Assembly: GCA_017397845.1 (NCBI GenBank)
Contig: JAFQHU010000012.1
Location: forward strand, 1-56,270
Direction: 5' to 3'
DNA: 56,270 nucleotides
From: Clostridia bacterium
Lineage (GTDB): Bacteria; Bacillota; Clostridia; Oscillospirales; Acutalibacteraceae
Below, in pieces: positions 1-6,930 of the stretch. Within the stretch, counting starts at the first letter, position 1. Every line of letters starts with the position of its first letter. The notes beneath the pieces are model-generated. The model did no database searches, was not told the origin of the DNA, and saw nothing but the letters and a program-made list of their open reading frames with translations. A program made the position numbers and the translations under genes.

Positions 1-14
1 AGCTTCGTTTTGCT

Positions 15-126
15 ACCACACAAACTTTCGGACAAATCTCACAGAGAACGCCAAAATAGAAGCCTGCATTTTTACCGAAATAAAAACACGACTCCGCAAA
101 ATCTGTCCATATTAAGTTTGTGTGGT
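15..126. repeat. 13-bp inverted repeat, possible mobilization/transfer-origin remnant
   Basis: ACCACACAAACTT (15-27) is repeated as its exact reverse complement at 114-126, enclosing 86 bp. The stretch just inside the left arm, CTTTCGGACAAA, resembles CTTCGGACAAA at about 48200 inside the oriT candidate of the mobile element further right. No gene is visible in 1-364. Given tnpV next door, this is plausibly the end or transfer origin of a mobile element, but that is inference. Confidence 0.4.
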
Positions 127-180
127 GGGTTTATTATACCAAATTGCACCATAGAGTGCAAGTGGCTTACAAAATAAAAA

Positions 181-210
181 TGCGTCTCTGACCATGAAAT
201 CAGAAACGCA
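181..210. terminator. stem-loop downstream of tnpV
   Basis: TGCGTCTCTGA (181-191) pairs with TCAGAAACGCA (200-210) with one mismatch. The hairpin lies about 155 bp past the tnpV stop. A-rich DNA to its left gives a U-rich tail on the minus strand, so it would fit a terminator for leftward transcripts. Confidence 0.4.
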
Positions 211-364
211 TAAATCCGTATAGATATATATTATTTGCAAACGGACAAAACGGTAGCTGATTTCATTACGTAAAGCTTATTCATCATTTTGTCCACCTGC
301 CTTTCAAATGTTTTTTGTTTAGTATAGCACTGACAGTGTGAAAAGTCAATATTTTACAGGAGTG

Positions 365-751
365 TCAGGTGTAAATAATAGATTCAAATACAATCTCTTC
401 AGCACAGTGACGGTAGTTGTTCATGAGTCCCACCCATTTCATTTGGTCGGTTGCTTTCAGCTTCTCGTCAGTAGCATCTGCCTCTGCCATATGTGACACT
501 ATGCGATTGAACATTTCTTCTGCCTGGTCATTGATACTGCAAAGGTAATCGTGAAGCGTACCGTTCATAAGGTAGGTGTAATAAGTTGACTTGCAGTGGT
601 TTTTGAGATGGTTAAGGTGAAGCTGACCCCATTTGCCGATAGGGCGATCATCTTTAGGTTCGGGGAGTATTAAGTCAGGCAAATAATAGTCGCCGTGAAG
701 GGTGTAACGGATACCGGTTTGTTCGTTTGTGATGTGTTTGGGTAGTGACAT
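365..751 (-). CDS. tnpV: TnpV-type transposon-encoded protein
   Basis: A 128-residue protein recognised as the TnpV family carried by Tn4451-like, large-serine-recombinase transposons of Clostridia. The N-terminus (ITNEQTGIRYTLHGDYYLP, residues about 7-25) and the C-terminal MxWVGLMN...AEEIV pattern are the family hallmarks as I remember them. Its biochemical role is not settled; it is usually regarded as an accessory factor for excision or transposition. The start has an AAAGGAGG ribosome site that is buried in a hairpin (see 759-800). No recombinase is visible beside it, so the rest of the element is outside the window or lost. Function rests on family recognition only. Confidence 0.8.
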   Translation of the reverse strand: MSLPKHITNEQTGIRYTLHGDYYLPDLILPEPKDDRPIGKWGQLHLNHLKNHCKSTYYTYLMNGTLHDYLCSINDQAEEMFNRIVSHMAEADATDEKLKATDQMKWVGLMNNYRHCAEEIVFESIIYT

Positions 752-758
752 GGAAAGA

Positions 759-800
759 CCTCCTTTAATTTTGTAGCTTTATTGTACAAATTAAAGGAGG
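759..800 (-). promoter_or_regulatory. hairpin sequestering the tnpV ribosome-binding site
   Basis: Read on the minus strand, CCTCCTTTAATTT (800-788), a 16-base loop, then AAATTAAAGGAGG (771-759) form a perfect 13-bp stem. The 3' arm contains the tnpV Shine-Dalgarno sequence, and the 5' arm is an anti-Shine-Dalgarno mimic. Long read-through transcripts would fold the site shut, a known way of silencing transposase-type genes; that role here is inferred. Confidence 0.6.
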
Positions 801-1037
801 CTTTGTCGAATGTACGAGGTTTTACATTTTTGGGATTGTTGTAATTATGCATAAGCGTAGGGAGACTGTTTTGGGCATTTCGACAAACTTTGACTTTTTT
901 TGATGAAAAGATGTTACTTTTTATCAAATCAATAACTATACAATATAGATGTTGGAAAAATTAACAATCTGTTCTAAAATAACAGAATGAGTAGTTCGAA
1001 AGCATATCTTGTATTATAAAAGAAGGAAGGTTTTTGT

Positions 1038-2498
1038 ATGGGATTAAAAGATGGCATAATTCTTCACATAGACTTTTTGGATAAAATGCTCTTTTATGAA
1101 GAAATTACGGGAAAATCCTTAAAAAAATGGATGGTCCCTTTATTAAATTCATTTGGTGATGAGGGTGAACTTGCTTATCTTTTAGAGACGGAGAAACGTT
1201 ATAGAGCATCGCCTCTAGCGAGTACTATAGAGTGGATGAGCGATGCAGGTTTGTTGTCTATTGACTCTTTATTAATTCTACAAAATCAACTTGTTTCATT
1301 GCGCGATAAGAATATTGTTAACGATGTTGATTCTGGAAACAATAGTAAAGAAACAGAGGATAAGTACGGATGGTCATTGGCTGAAGGTGTATCTGTTTGG
1401 TCTACAAGTGTTGCACTCATTGCTTTGATTAATAATAAAAAATCAGTTATAACTCACAAAGACGTTATAAAAGAATCAACTTTGTGGTTATGTGAGCAAA
1501 GAAATATTAAATTTGATGGATGGGCCTATCAGAATATTGATAATTGTAACGTTAATGTGGTTTGTACATCATTAGCTTTACGTGCATTAGCAAAAGCTAT
1601 GCAATACCATATTGACTTGAATTATTCTCAATCTGATATAGACAAAATAGTTTCTTCCTTAAATTCAGGTTATGCATACTTAAAAAATAATATCATTTAC
1701 AATAAAAATAAGATGCATTATTATTGGAATTTCATCGATAAACCTCATGTAGCTTCAACTACATGGGCATTACTAGCTTTGAGAGAAATTGAAAAAATCT
1801 CTAATACAAAAATTAAACAAGAGTTTAAAACATTTTATTATGAAATAAAAGATAAATCTTTAGATTTCGTAATATCAACAATGCCAAGTGATATCAAAAA
1901 ATGGAACGATGAACAAATAGTTTGTGAAGCAGGTGCGAAATATGCAAAGCAAAAAAATTACTACTCTTTTACAGCTACTTTGCTACCACAATTATTTTCT
2001 TTGGGTGTGTCACCGTATCACCCCAAGGTGATCAAACAAATTAAATGGATTGTTGAAAATCCTAATAATTGGATTGGTAGTTATGATAACACAAAACCTA
2101 GTTCTTTTACATATGCTATGCTTCTTTCAACTCTAACTCAATGGGTTTGTCTTGTAGGGAAAAATAATGCTTTATATCTCTTGAAAAAAGACAGTAGCAT
2201 TGTTGATAAGATAAACTCAATATTATTTGGTTTTAGTAGTAAAAAGAATACTCCTGAACAAATTGTTTTAAAAAGTAGAATAAAAATGAGTGTGCTATTA
2301 ATGCTGTTGCTAGTAGTTTCTGTATTTTTTGGAAAGCCAACTTACACTTTTATTGTAAATAAAGTTGAATGCTTATTTTCTTTATTTATTGAATCATACA
2401 GTTCCATTTTAGTGAATATTGTATCGTCTTTTCTTTATGCAGGTATCATAGCTATCGGAGCATCAATTATAAAGTTTTTTAGAAGGATTAGTAGGTGA
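1038..2498 (+). CDS. toroid (terpene cyclase/prenyltransferase-like) protein with two C-terminal membrane helices
   Basis: 486 residues. The body carries repeated helix-rich segments of the type seen in alpha/alpha-toroid proteins of the squalene/prenyltransferase class: VWSTSVALIAL (about 119-129), VVCTSLALRALA (about 174-186), ASTTWALLALREIE (about 238) and SFTYAMLLSTLTQW (about 355). The acidic DxDD motif of class II cyclases is not seen, so cyclase activity is doubtful; a binding or sensor role is as likely. Two hydrophobic helices (about 415-433 and 455-477) followed by FRRISR suggest membrane anchoring with the toroid in the cytoplasm. Ribosome site AGAAGGAAGG at 1021-1030. It overlaps the next gene, so is first of a three-gene unit. 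DNA is far more AT-rich than the core genes to the right, a sign of transfer. Confidence 0.6.
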   Translation: MGLKDGIILHIDFLDKMLFYEEITGKSLKKWMVPLLNSFGDEGELAYLLETEKRYRASPLASTIEWMSDAGLLSIDSLLILQNQLVSLRDKNIVNDVDSGNNSKETEDKYGWSLAEGVSVWSTSVALIALINNKKSVITHKDVIKESTLWLCEQRNIKFDGWAYQNIDNCNVNVVCTSLALRALAKAMQYHIDLNYSQSDIDKIVSSLNSGYAYLKNNIIYNKNKMHYYWNFIDKPHVASTTWALLALREIEKISNTKIKQEFKTFYYEIKDKSLDFVISTMPSDIKKWNDEQIVCEAGAKYAKQKNYYSFTATLLPQLFSLGVSPYHPKVIKQIKWIVENPNNWIGSYDNTKPSSFTYAMLLSTLTQWVCLVGKNNALYLLKKDSSIVDKINSILFGFSSKKNTPEQIVLKSRIKMSVLLMLLLVVSVFFGKPTYTFIVNKVECLFSLFIESYSSILVNIVSSFLYAGIIAIGASIIKFFRRISR

Positions 2499-3151
2499 TG
2501 ATAGTGATAAACAATGAAACGCTTTCAAAGTTAGCAGATATGTTAAATAAAAATAATATAGTTTGGGGAATTGGCGGGTCATATCTATTACATATTTATG
2601 GATTATATGACTCTCCAAATGATTTGGATATTTGGATACAGCCTAAAGATATGGGAACTGTAAAAAAAATTTTTAATAATTTCGAAAAAATAAAATCAGA
2701 TATTCAATTGCCTGAAGAGTATCATCTAAAAATCAATTTTTTTGATATTGAGGTTGATTTTGTTTCTTGCTTTATTATAACGCCAAATCAAAATAAATTT
2801 AATTATAATATTTCGCCAGAAACCGTATACGATAAGTTTTTAATTAATAATGTTCAAATTTTTTGCACAACTCTAGAAGATTGGTATTTAATATATAAAA
2901 TATTAAAGAGAGAAAATAAAGCGTCAATAATAGAAAAGGTGTTTACCGAAAAAAAGATACCTTTGTCCGAAAAGATGATGCATGCAAATCTAAGTAGAAT
3001 TGATAATAATATTCAAAGACGCGTTAGAAAAGATGCAAATAAACTAATTGAAGACGCAACACAATACTCGCTGACTGACTACATAAATTATAAAAATAAG
3101 GAGAAAAATAATGGATCAAATGATTCCGCCGCTGAGGATAGTATTAAATAA
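2498..3151 (+). CDS. nucleotidyltransferase (aminoglycoside/lincosamide adenylyltransferase-like fold)
   Basis: 217 residues from the ATG at 2498, which shares its first base with the stop of the preceding gene; a GTG three bases upstream is an alternative. It shows the polymerase-beta-type nucleotidyltransferase signature: GIGGS at 24-28, DLD at 42-44 and a third acidic residue Asp87 in EVDF, so the catalytic triad looks intact. This family transfers NMP onto small molecules, RNA or protein. The C-terminal half (DWYLIYKILKRE) resembles that of small antibiotic-modifying or AbiEii-like enzymes. The substrate cannot be read from the sequence. Its 3' end overlaps the radical SAM gene by 41 bases, implying translational coupling. 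Confidence 0.65.
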   Translation: MIVINNETLSKLADMLNKNNIVWGIGGSYLLHIYGLYDSPNDLDIWIQPKDMGTVKKIFNNFEKIKSDIQLPEEYHLKINFFDIEVDFVSCFIITPNQNKFNYNISPETVYDKFLINNVQIFCTTLEDWYLIYKILKRENKASIIEKVFTEKKIPLSEKMMHANLSRIDNNIQRRVRKDANKLIEDATQYSLTDYINYKNKEKNNGSNDSAAEDSIK

Positions 3152-4004
3152 AGAGTGTAATGGTACTTGTTCTTTTTGCCATAGTGAAGGTAACGTATCT
3201 GAGGAAAATATGTCAATTGATACAATAAAGGAATGTGCAAAAGTGGTGAATTTGCTACAGTTACCATATATATCAATTACAGGAGGAGAACCTACCATTA
3301 GAGATGACTTACCTGAAATAATTGAAATAATTAAACAGACATCACCTGATAGCAAATTATCACTAACAACTAATGGATATTCACTAGATAAATTTGAAGA
3401 AGAATTAAGTTATCCTTTAGATAAGTTAAACTTATCTTTTTCTTCATTCAAATATGATATAGCAAAAAAATATCAAAATGTCGATCCTCAAAAAGTGCTA
3501 CATACTTTTAAAAACTTTCCTGCAAAAAGCAAAAATTTAAATATTGTTATTACTAATGAAAACTATTTAGAAATTAGTAATTTTATAAAGTATTGTTCTG
3601 ATGAAAATATATCATTAGACTTAATGTTTAATTTAAAAAACTCTGCTGACGAAGATACTGAAATTCAGCAATATATTTTCGGAAAATTGGAAGAATATAA
3701 AAATGCACGAATTGTAATAAATACAACACCAAAGTTGCAAATAGATGTATCAGACGGGTGCAGAATTAACGTCAAGCATCCCTTTTTTAGTGCAATGCCT
3801 GAATATGAAGTTTGCAATAAATGCAATTTAAAAAATTCCTGTATGGAAAGAGTTTGTGCAGTTAGAGTTATGCCTGATGAAACTGTTACTTTCTGTTTGA
3901 ACAGAAATATAAAATTCGATAAAACAAACTTACGCGATAAAATTATAGAAGCCTATAACCTTTTGTCTAGTTCAAGGTCTTTTTTGTCATTTATTTATAG
4001 ATGA
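3111..4004 (+). CDS. MoaA-like radical SAM enzyme
   Basis: 297 residues. The radical SAM cluster motif is C16-x3-C20-x2-C23 followed by HSEG, the variant seen in archaeal MoaA-type GTP cyclases. ITGGEP (about 56-61) is the SAM-binding GGEP motif. A second, C-terminal cysteine group (C217, C235, C238, C244, C249, C262) fits an auxiliary Fe-S cluster, as in MoaA or SPASM/Twitch enzymes. The C-terminal GG of true MoaA is absent and no other molybdopterin gene is nearby, so it is probably not the housekeeping enzyme. Ribosome site AAGGAGAAA lies just upstream. Partnered with a nucleotidyltransferase, modification of a nucleotide or nucleotide-activated molecule is a reasonable inference; prokaryotic viperin-like chemistry is one alternative. 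Confidence 0.7.
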   Translation: MDQMIPPLRIVLNKECNGTCSFCHSEGNVSEENMSIDTIKECAKVVNLLQLPYISITGGEPTIRDDLPEIIEIIKQTSPDSKLSLTTNGYSLDKFEEELSYPLDKLNLSFSSFKYDIAKKYQNVDPQKVLHTFKNFPAKSKNLNIVITNENYLEISNFIKYCSDENISLDLMFNLKNSADEDTEIQQYIFGKLEEYKNARIVINTTPKLQIDVSDGCRINVKHPFFSAMPEYEVCNKCNLKNSCMERVCAVRVMPDETVTFCLNRNIKFDKTNLRDKIIEAYNLLSSSRSFLSFIYR

Positions 4005-4106
4005 TTCAGAAATATGTGTAAAAACATTTTGCACGCGCTATGGCTACGTTATATGAAAGTCTGTATTTTTATAATAATATAATTGATTTATCTGTTTATA
4101 CAAACA

Positions 4107-4150
4107 ACAAATCCGAACGCTTCACCTATAAGGTAAGGGTTCGGATTTGT
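4107..4150. terminator. 12-bp stem-loop between the radical SAM gene and tRNA-Pro
   Basis: ACAAATCCGAAC (4107-4118) pairs perfectly with GTTCGGATTTGT (4139-4150). It sits just beyond the 3' end of the minus-strand tRNA and about 100 bp past the radical SAM stop, so it could end transcripts from both sides. T-runs are weak. Confidence 0.5.
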
Positions 4151-4156
4151 TCTATC

Positions 4157-4233
4157 TGGTCGAGGCGACAGGATTCGAACCTGCGGCCCTCTGCTCCCAA
4201 AGCAGATGCGCTACCAAGCTGCGCTACGCCTCG
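4157..4233 (-). tRNA. tRNA-Pro (anticodon TGG)
   Basis: Read on the minus strand the 77-nt gene folds as a cloverleaf: acceptor CGAGGCG pairs with CGCCTCG, discriminator A and an encoded CCA end follow, the D-loop contains AGCTTGGTAG, the T-arm has GGTTCGAATCC, and the anticodon loop TTTGGGA gives TGG for proline. tRNA genes are common integration sites, which fits the foreign-looking cassette abutting its 3' side. Confidence 0.97.
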
Positions 4234-4293
4234 ATTAGTCAATTAAGTTTACCCCAAAAGCCCTTGTTTGTCAACAGTTTTGACTAATTTTTT

Positions 4294-4329
4294 AATACCC
4301 TTGAAAAAAAGAGGGTATTCGTGTATAAT
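4294..4329 (+). promoter_or_regulatory. sigma-A promoter with overlapping inverted repeat (candidate metal-repressor operator)
   Basis: TTGAAA (4301-4306) and TATAAT (4324-4329) are separated by 17 bp. AATACCC (4294-4300) and GGGTATT (4313-4319) form an inverted repeat covering the -35 box, well placed for repressor binding. Autoregulation by the DtxR-like product encoded next is inferred. Confidence 0.7.
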
Positions 4330-4362
4330 GACCTTATGAAGTGAAAATATGAGGAATTAACT

Positions 4363-4722
4363 ATGAAAATACATCAATCCGCAGAAAATTATCTCGAAAC
4401 CATTTTAATGCTGACAAACCGCAACGGTTCATGCAGAAGCATAGATATAGCCAACGAGCTTGGCTTTTCCAAACCAAGCGTAAGCGTGGCTATGAAAAAT
4501 TTGCGTGAAAACGGATATATAGATGTCATGGGCGACGGAAAAATTCTGCTTCGCGAGCCGGGCAGAATCATCGCTGAAAGACTTTATGAAAGGCATACTG
4601 TGCTCACGGGTGCTTTTATGAAGCTCGGTGTGGACGAAGAGACAGCATCCGAGGATGCTTGCAAAATTGAGCACATCATATCCGAAGAGACCTTTGAAGC
4701 CATCAGAAAGCATTTTAAGTAA
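4363..4722 (+). CDS. DtxR/MntR-family metal-dependent transcriptional repressor, short form
   Basis: 119 residues: an N-terminal winged helix-turn-helix (about 8-62, SxDIANELGFSKPSVSVAM) and a dimerization helix with metal ligands. The segment ACKIEHIIS places Cys100, Glu103 and His104 where iron-type DtxR regulators have Cys, Glu and His, whereas MntR has Glu in the first position; the N-terminal Met/Asp ligand position is Asn9 here. The third SH3/FeoA-like domain of full-length DtxR is missing, as in many short clostridial members. Metal preference (Fe or Mn) is therefore open. It has its own promoter with an operator-like repeat and is followed after 6 bp by a YkvA-like gene, probably co-transcribed. 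Confidence 0.85.
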   Translation: MKIHQSAENYLETILMLTNRNGSCRSIDIANELGFSKPSVSVAMKNLRENGYIDVMGDGKILLREPGRIIAERLYERHTVLTGAFMKLGVDEETASEDACKIEHIISEETFEAIRKHFK

Positions 4723-4728
4723 ACAGCT

Positions 4729-5250
4729 ATGAATGAAATTATGAGTGAAGAATATACCGCTTATGAGGAAGCTCTCGGCGCGGCGGAGACATACGCCTCC
4801 GACAGCAAGATAAAAAAGAAGCTTTCCAAAGAAAAAATCAAAAAACAAATAGATAAATTTTCCGAAAAAGCCAAGCAGATTATAGATAATCCAGAAAAGG
4901 TCAGTGCAGTGCTGGAGAAAGCAATCTCTCTGTGCGATGAAATAGGACAGGTACGCTTTATTGGAAAATATTTCAAGGACATTTCTCTGGTTTGCAGCAT
5001 GATAAATGACTATATCTGCAAACGCTATACCAAAGTGCCCGTGGCGACGGTTATTACTCTGCTTGCCGCAGTGCTGTATTTCATCAGCCCCGTCGATATT
5101 ATTCCTGACTTTTTACCTTTGATAGGACATCTGGATGACATGGTGGTTTTTGCCTTTGTTCAGGATGCGGCCAAAATTGATCTGAAAAAATATGAAAAAT
5201 GGAAAAAGGAACAGGAGAAAGAAACTGAATCTGTATCTGAAGAAAAATAA
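4729..5250 (+). CDS. YkvA/DUF1232 family membrane-associated protein
   Basis: 173 residues. The N-terminal half is Lys/Glu-rich and helical (about 25-50). The C-terminal half carries the DUF1232 core: a hydrophobic segment VATVITLLAAVLYFISP (about 103-119) followed by VDIIPDFLPLIGHLDD, the family signature. It ends in a charged tail. The family is widespread, with one predicted membrane helix, and its biochemical role is unknown. The ATG at 4729 lacks a strong ribosome site; ATG 4741 is an alternative start. It lies directly behind the metal repressor and ends at a terminator hairpin, so the two genes likely form a bicistron. Confidence 0.75.
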   Translation: MNEIMSEEYTAYEEALGAAETYASDSKIKKKLSKEKIKKQIDKFSEKAKQIIDNPEKVSAVLEKAISLCDEIGQVRFIGKYFKDISLVCSMINDYICKRYTKVPVATVITLLAAVLYFISPVDIIPDFLPLIGHLDDMVVFAFVQDAAKIDLKKYEKWKKEQEKETESVSEEK

Positions 5251-5255
5251 AAGCG

Positions 5256-5290
5256 AAAAGAGGCTGACAGACCAGCCCCTTTTCTTTTTT
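5256..5290 (+). terminator. rho-independent terminator
   Basis: AAAAGAGGCT (5256-5265) pairs with AGCCCCTTTT (5274-5283) with one mismatch, followed by CTTTTTTT. It closes the repressor-ykvA unit and separates it from the convergent Cys-rich gene. Confidence 0.75.
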
Positions 5291-5298
5291 TACTGCAC

Positions 5299-5481
5299 TC
5301 AGCAGCAGTTGTCATGACAACCGCAACCGTTATTGCAGCCACCGCAGTTATTATTGTTGTAACCGCAGCCGTTGTTGCCGCCGAAAGCATTGCCGCCGTC
5401 ACCGCAACACACGAATAAGAGAATAAGAATGATAATCCAGGTGCAGCAGTTGCCGCCGAATAAACCGTTATTACAGCCCAT
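5299..5481 (-). CDS. small Gly/Asn/Cys-rich protein with a hydrophobic N-terminal helix
   Basis: 60 residues. After MGCNNGLFGGNCC comes a short hydrophobic stretch (WIIILILLFVCC, about 15-26), then a low-complexity tail of GCG, NNNN and GCHDNCC units. Eleven cysteines invite disulfide or metal cross-linking. Such proteins are common in spore-forming Clostridia and are often labelled, misleadingly, as chorion-class high-cysteine proteins; a spore-coat or envelope role is plausible but unproven. A strong ribosome site (GAGGGGGT) precedes the ATG. It converges on the ykvA terminator. Confidence 0.65.
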   Translation of the reverse strand: MGCNNGLFGGNCCTWIIILILLFVCCGDGGNAFGGNNGCGYNNNNCGGCNNGCGCHDNCC

Positions 5482-5624
5482 TTACCTTTACCCCCTCTCG
5501 TTTCGGGCGTTTTCCGTCGCCCTACATCATCAGTATATGTTTTGCACTTAAGTGTGTTACTGCTTTGTATAAGATTTTTTTGAAGGGTCAAAAATATTCA
5601 CAGCAAAAAATGAGGAGTGGGTAT

Positions 5625-5807
5625 ATGTCGGATATTTTTCCTTTCGGCAGGGGACGGCTCTTTTTGGATGAGTCTGACCTTTATGCAAAGATTTTTTCTC
5701 AGGCAAGGTCAAAAACAGCCGAGCATAATATATATGTAAGGTCAAAAAATTATCTTGACTCAGAAAATGAAAAAACTCAAAAAAAGGCGGAAAAAGAAGA
5801 AAATTAA
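5625..5807 (+). CDS. hypothetical 60-residue protein upstream of ctsR
   Basis: The ATG at 5625 is preceded by GAGGAG seven bases away and encodes about 60 residues ending in a Lys/Glu-rich tail (EKTQKKAEKEEN). No domain is recognised. An upstream in-frame ATG at 5565 lacks a ribosome site. It ends about 35 bp before the first CtsR operator. Three single GGTCAAA heptads (near 5585, 5706 and 5742) occur in and before it, but not as the tandem CtsR needs, so they may be chance. Confidence 0.45.
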   Translation: MSDIFPFGRGRLFLDESDLYAKIFSQARSKTAEHNIYVRSKNYLDSENEKTQKKAEKEEN

Positions 5808-5842
5808 AGCTAAACTCTGAAAACGAAGATTAATAATATGAA

Positions 5843-5922
5843 TTTGACCTTTTTTGACCTTTGAAAAAACAAAAATCTCGACTATAATAAAATTACAAGG
5901 TCAAAGAAAGTCAAAGTCAAAG
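5843..5922 (+). promoter_or_regulatory. ctsR operon promoter bracketed by two CtsR operators
   Basis: TTTGACC-TTT-TTTGACC (5843-5859) is the reverse complement of two GGTCAAA heptads with a 3-bp spacer, the known CtsR recognition pattern. A second tandem, GGTCAAA-GAA-AGTCAAA (5899-5915) plus a further GTCAAAG (5916-5922), lies downstream. Between them are TTGAAA (5861-5866) and TATAAT (5883-5888) with 16-bp spacing. The operators therefore flank the promoter on both sides, predicting tight heat-inducible autorepression. Confidence 0.92.
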
Positions 5923-5947
5923 TTTCAGACCGGAAGGAAGTGATGAA

Positions 5948-6397
5948 ATGAATCTTTCAAATGTTATTGCGGCTATGATAAGTGATATGTTGGAGGAAAA
6001 TAACGAAATAGAAATCCAACGTAATATTCTTGCACAGGACCTGGGCTGTGTTCCCAGCCAGATAAATTATGTGCTTTCATCCCGATTCACTCCCGAAAGA
6101 GGTTATATGGTGGAAAGCAGAAGAGGCGGCGGAGGATTTGTAAAAATCACCCGTATCGTTTATGATAAGGATACTCTTATTCACCGGATATTTTCCTCGG
6201 TGGGTGACAGCATAGACGCAGAGACCGCCAAAGCACACACTCTTAATCTTCTGCGGCAAAAAATTATATCCGAGCCGCAGGCGGAGCTGATTTTTGCGGC
6301 GATATCCGAAGCCCCATACCGACGCTTACCGCCTCAGATAAGAGATACGGTGAGAGCGGATATGTTTAAGCAGATACTTTTATCTGTAAGCAAATGA
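5948..6397 (+). CDS. ctsR: CtsR, heat-shock transcriptional repressor
   Basis: 149 residues, the usual length. The N-terminal winged helix-turn-helix (about 22-66) includes VPSQINYVLSSRFTPERGY and the glycine loop RRGGGG (58-63), which in known CtsR proteins acts as the intrinsic heat sensor and touches the DNA minor groove. The C-terminal four-helix domain is where the McsB kinase acts. CtsR represses clp genes and is inactivated by heat or by McsA/McsB and degraded by ClpCP. First gene of ctsR-mcsA-mcsB-clpC, under the double CtsR operator just upstream; ribosome site GGAAGGAAGTG. Confidence 0.95.
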   Translation: MNLSNVIAAMISDMLEENNEIEIQRNILAQDLGCVPSQINYVLSSRFTPERGYMVESRRGGGGFVKITRIVYDKDTLIHRIFSSVGDSIDAETAKAHTLNLLRQKIISEPQAELIFAAISEAPYRRLPPQIRDTVRADMFKQILLSVSK

Positions 6398-6416
6398 TTT
6401 CAAGGAGGTAATTACT

Positions 6417-6929
6417 ATGTTATGTCAGAACTGTAAAAAAAGCGAAGCAACCACTCATATCAAACGTGTAATAAACGGTGAAGCCACGGAAAGTCATCTT
6501 TGCTCTTCCTGCGCTCAGAATTCAGGCTACAGAGATCTTTTCGACGATTTCTCATTTAATCTTCCCGGCATTTTCTCCTCTTTTTTCGGAGATACGGCAC
6601 TTACACTCGGAGAAAGCAGACTCGACCGATGCGAAAAATGCGGCTGCTGCTTTGACGATATCATAAAAACAGGTACCGTAGGCTGTGCCGATTGCTATGA
6701 GAAATTTTATAATAAGCTTCTGCCGTCCATTCAGAGAATCCACGGCAAATCAAAGCATTCGGGCAAGGTTCCTCCCGTTCATGAGGAGGAGGTCACAGTA
6801 AAGGAAAAGACACCCGAAGAAAAGATAGCTGATCTGGAGACAGAAATGCAGAAGGCGGTGGCTGAACAGAACTTTGAAAGAGCGGCAATTATCAGAGACG
6901 AAATAAAGAAATTGAAGGGAGAAAACTGA
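6417..6929 (+). CDS. mcsA: McsA, zinc-binding activator of the McsB arginine kinase
   Basis: 170 residues. Cysteine pairs C3/C6, C29/C32, a CEKCGCC cluster (about 71-77) and CADC (about 86-89) form the zinc-finger modules of McsA. A UVR domain (about 137-168, FERAAIIRDEIKKL) ends the protein, matching the one in ClpC and fitting McsA's adaptor role. McsA stimulates McsB phosphorylation of arginine on CtsR and on misfolded proteins destined for ClpCP. It lies 19 bp after ctsR with ribosome site AAGGAGGT, and one base before mcsB. Confidence 0.93.
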   Translation: MLCQNCKKSEATTHIKRVINGEATESHLCSSCAQNSGYRDLFDDFSFNLPGIFSSFFGDTALTLGESRLDRCEKCGCCFDDIIKTGTVGCADCYEKFYNKLLPSIQRIHGKSKHSGKVPPVHEEEVTVKEKTPEEKIADLETEMQKAVAEQNFERAAIIRDEIKKLKGEN

Positions 6930-6930
6930 A

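Noticed and set aside
670..927. 85-codon minus-strand frame upstream of tnpV
   Set aside because: Overlaps tnpV and its hairpin leader, has no ribosome site and non-protein-like composition.
4040..4246. 68-codon plus-strand frame with RRQDSNLRPSAPKADALPS
   Set aside because: It is a translation of the tRNA-Pro gene from the opposite strand, a well-known false gene.
5585..5748. additional CtsR operators within the small gene before ctsR
   Set aside because: The GGTCAAA heptads there are single, not tandem with a 3-bp spacer as CtsR requires.
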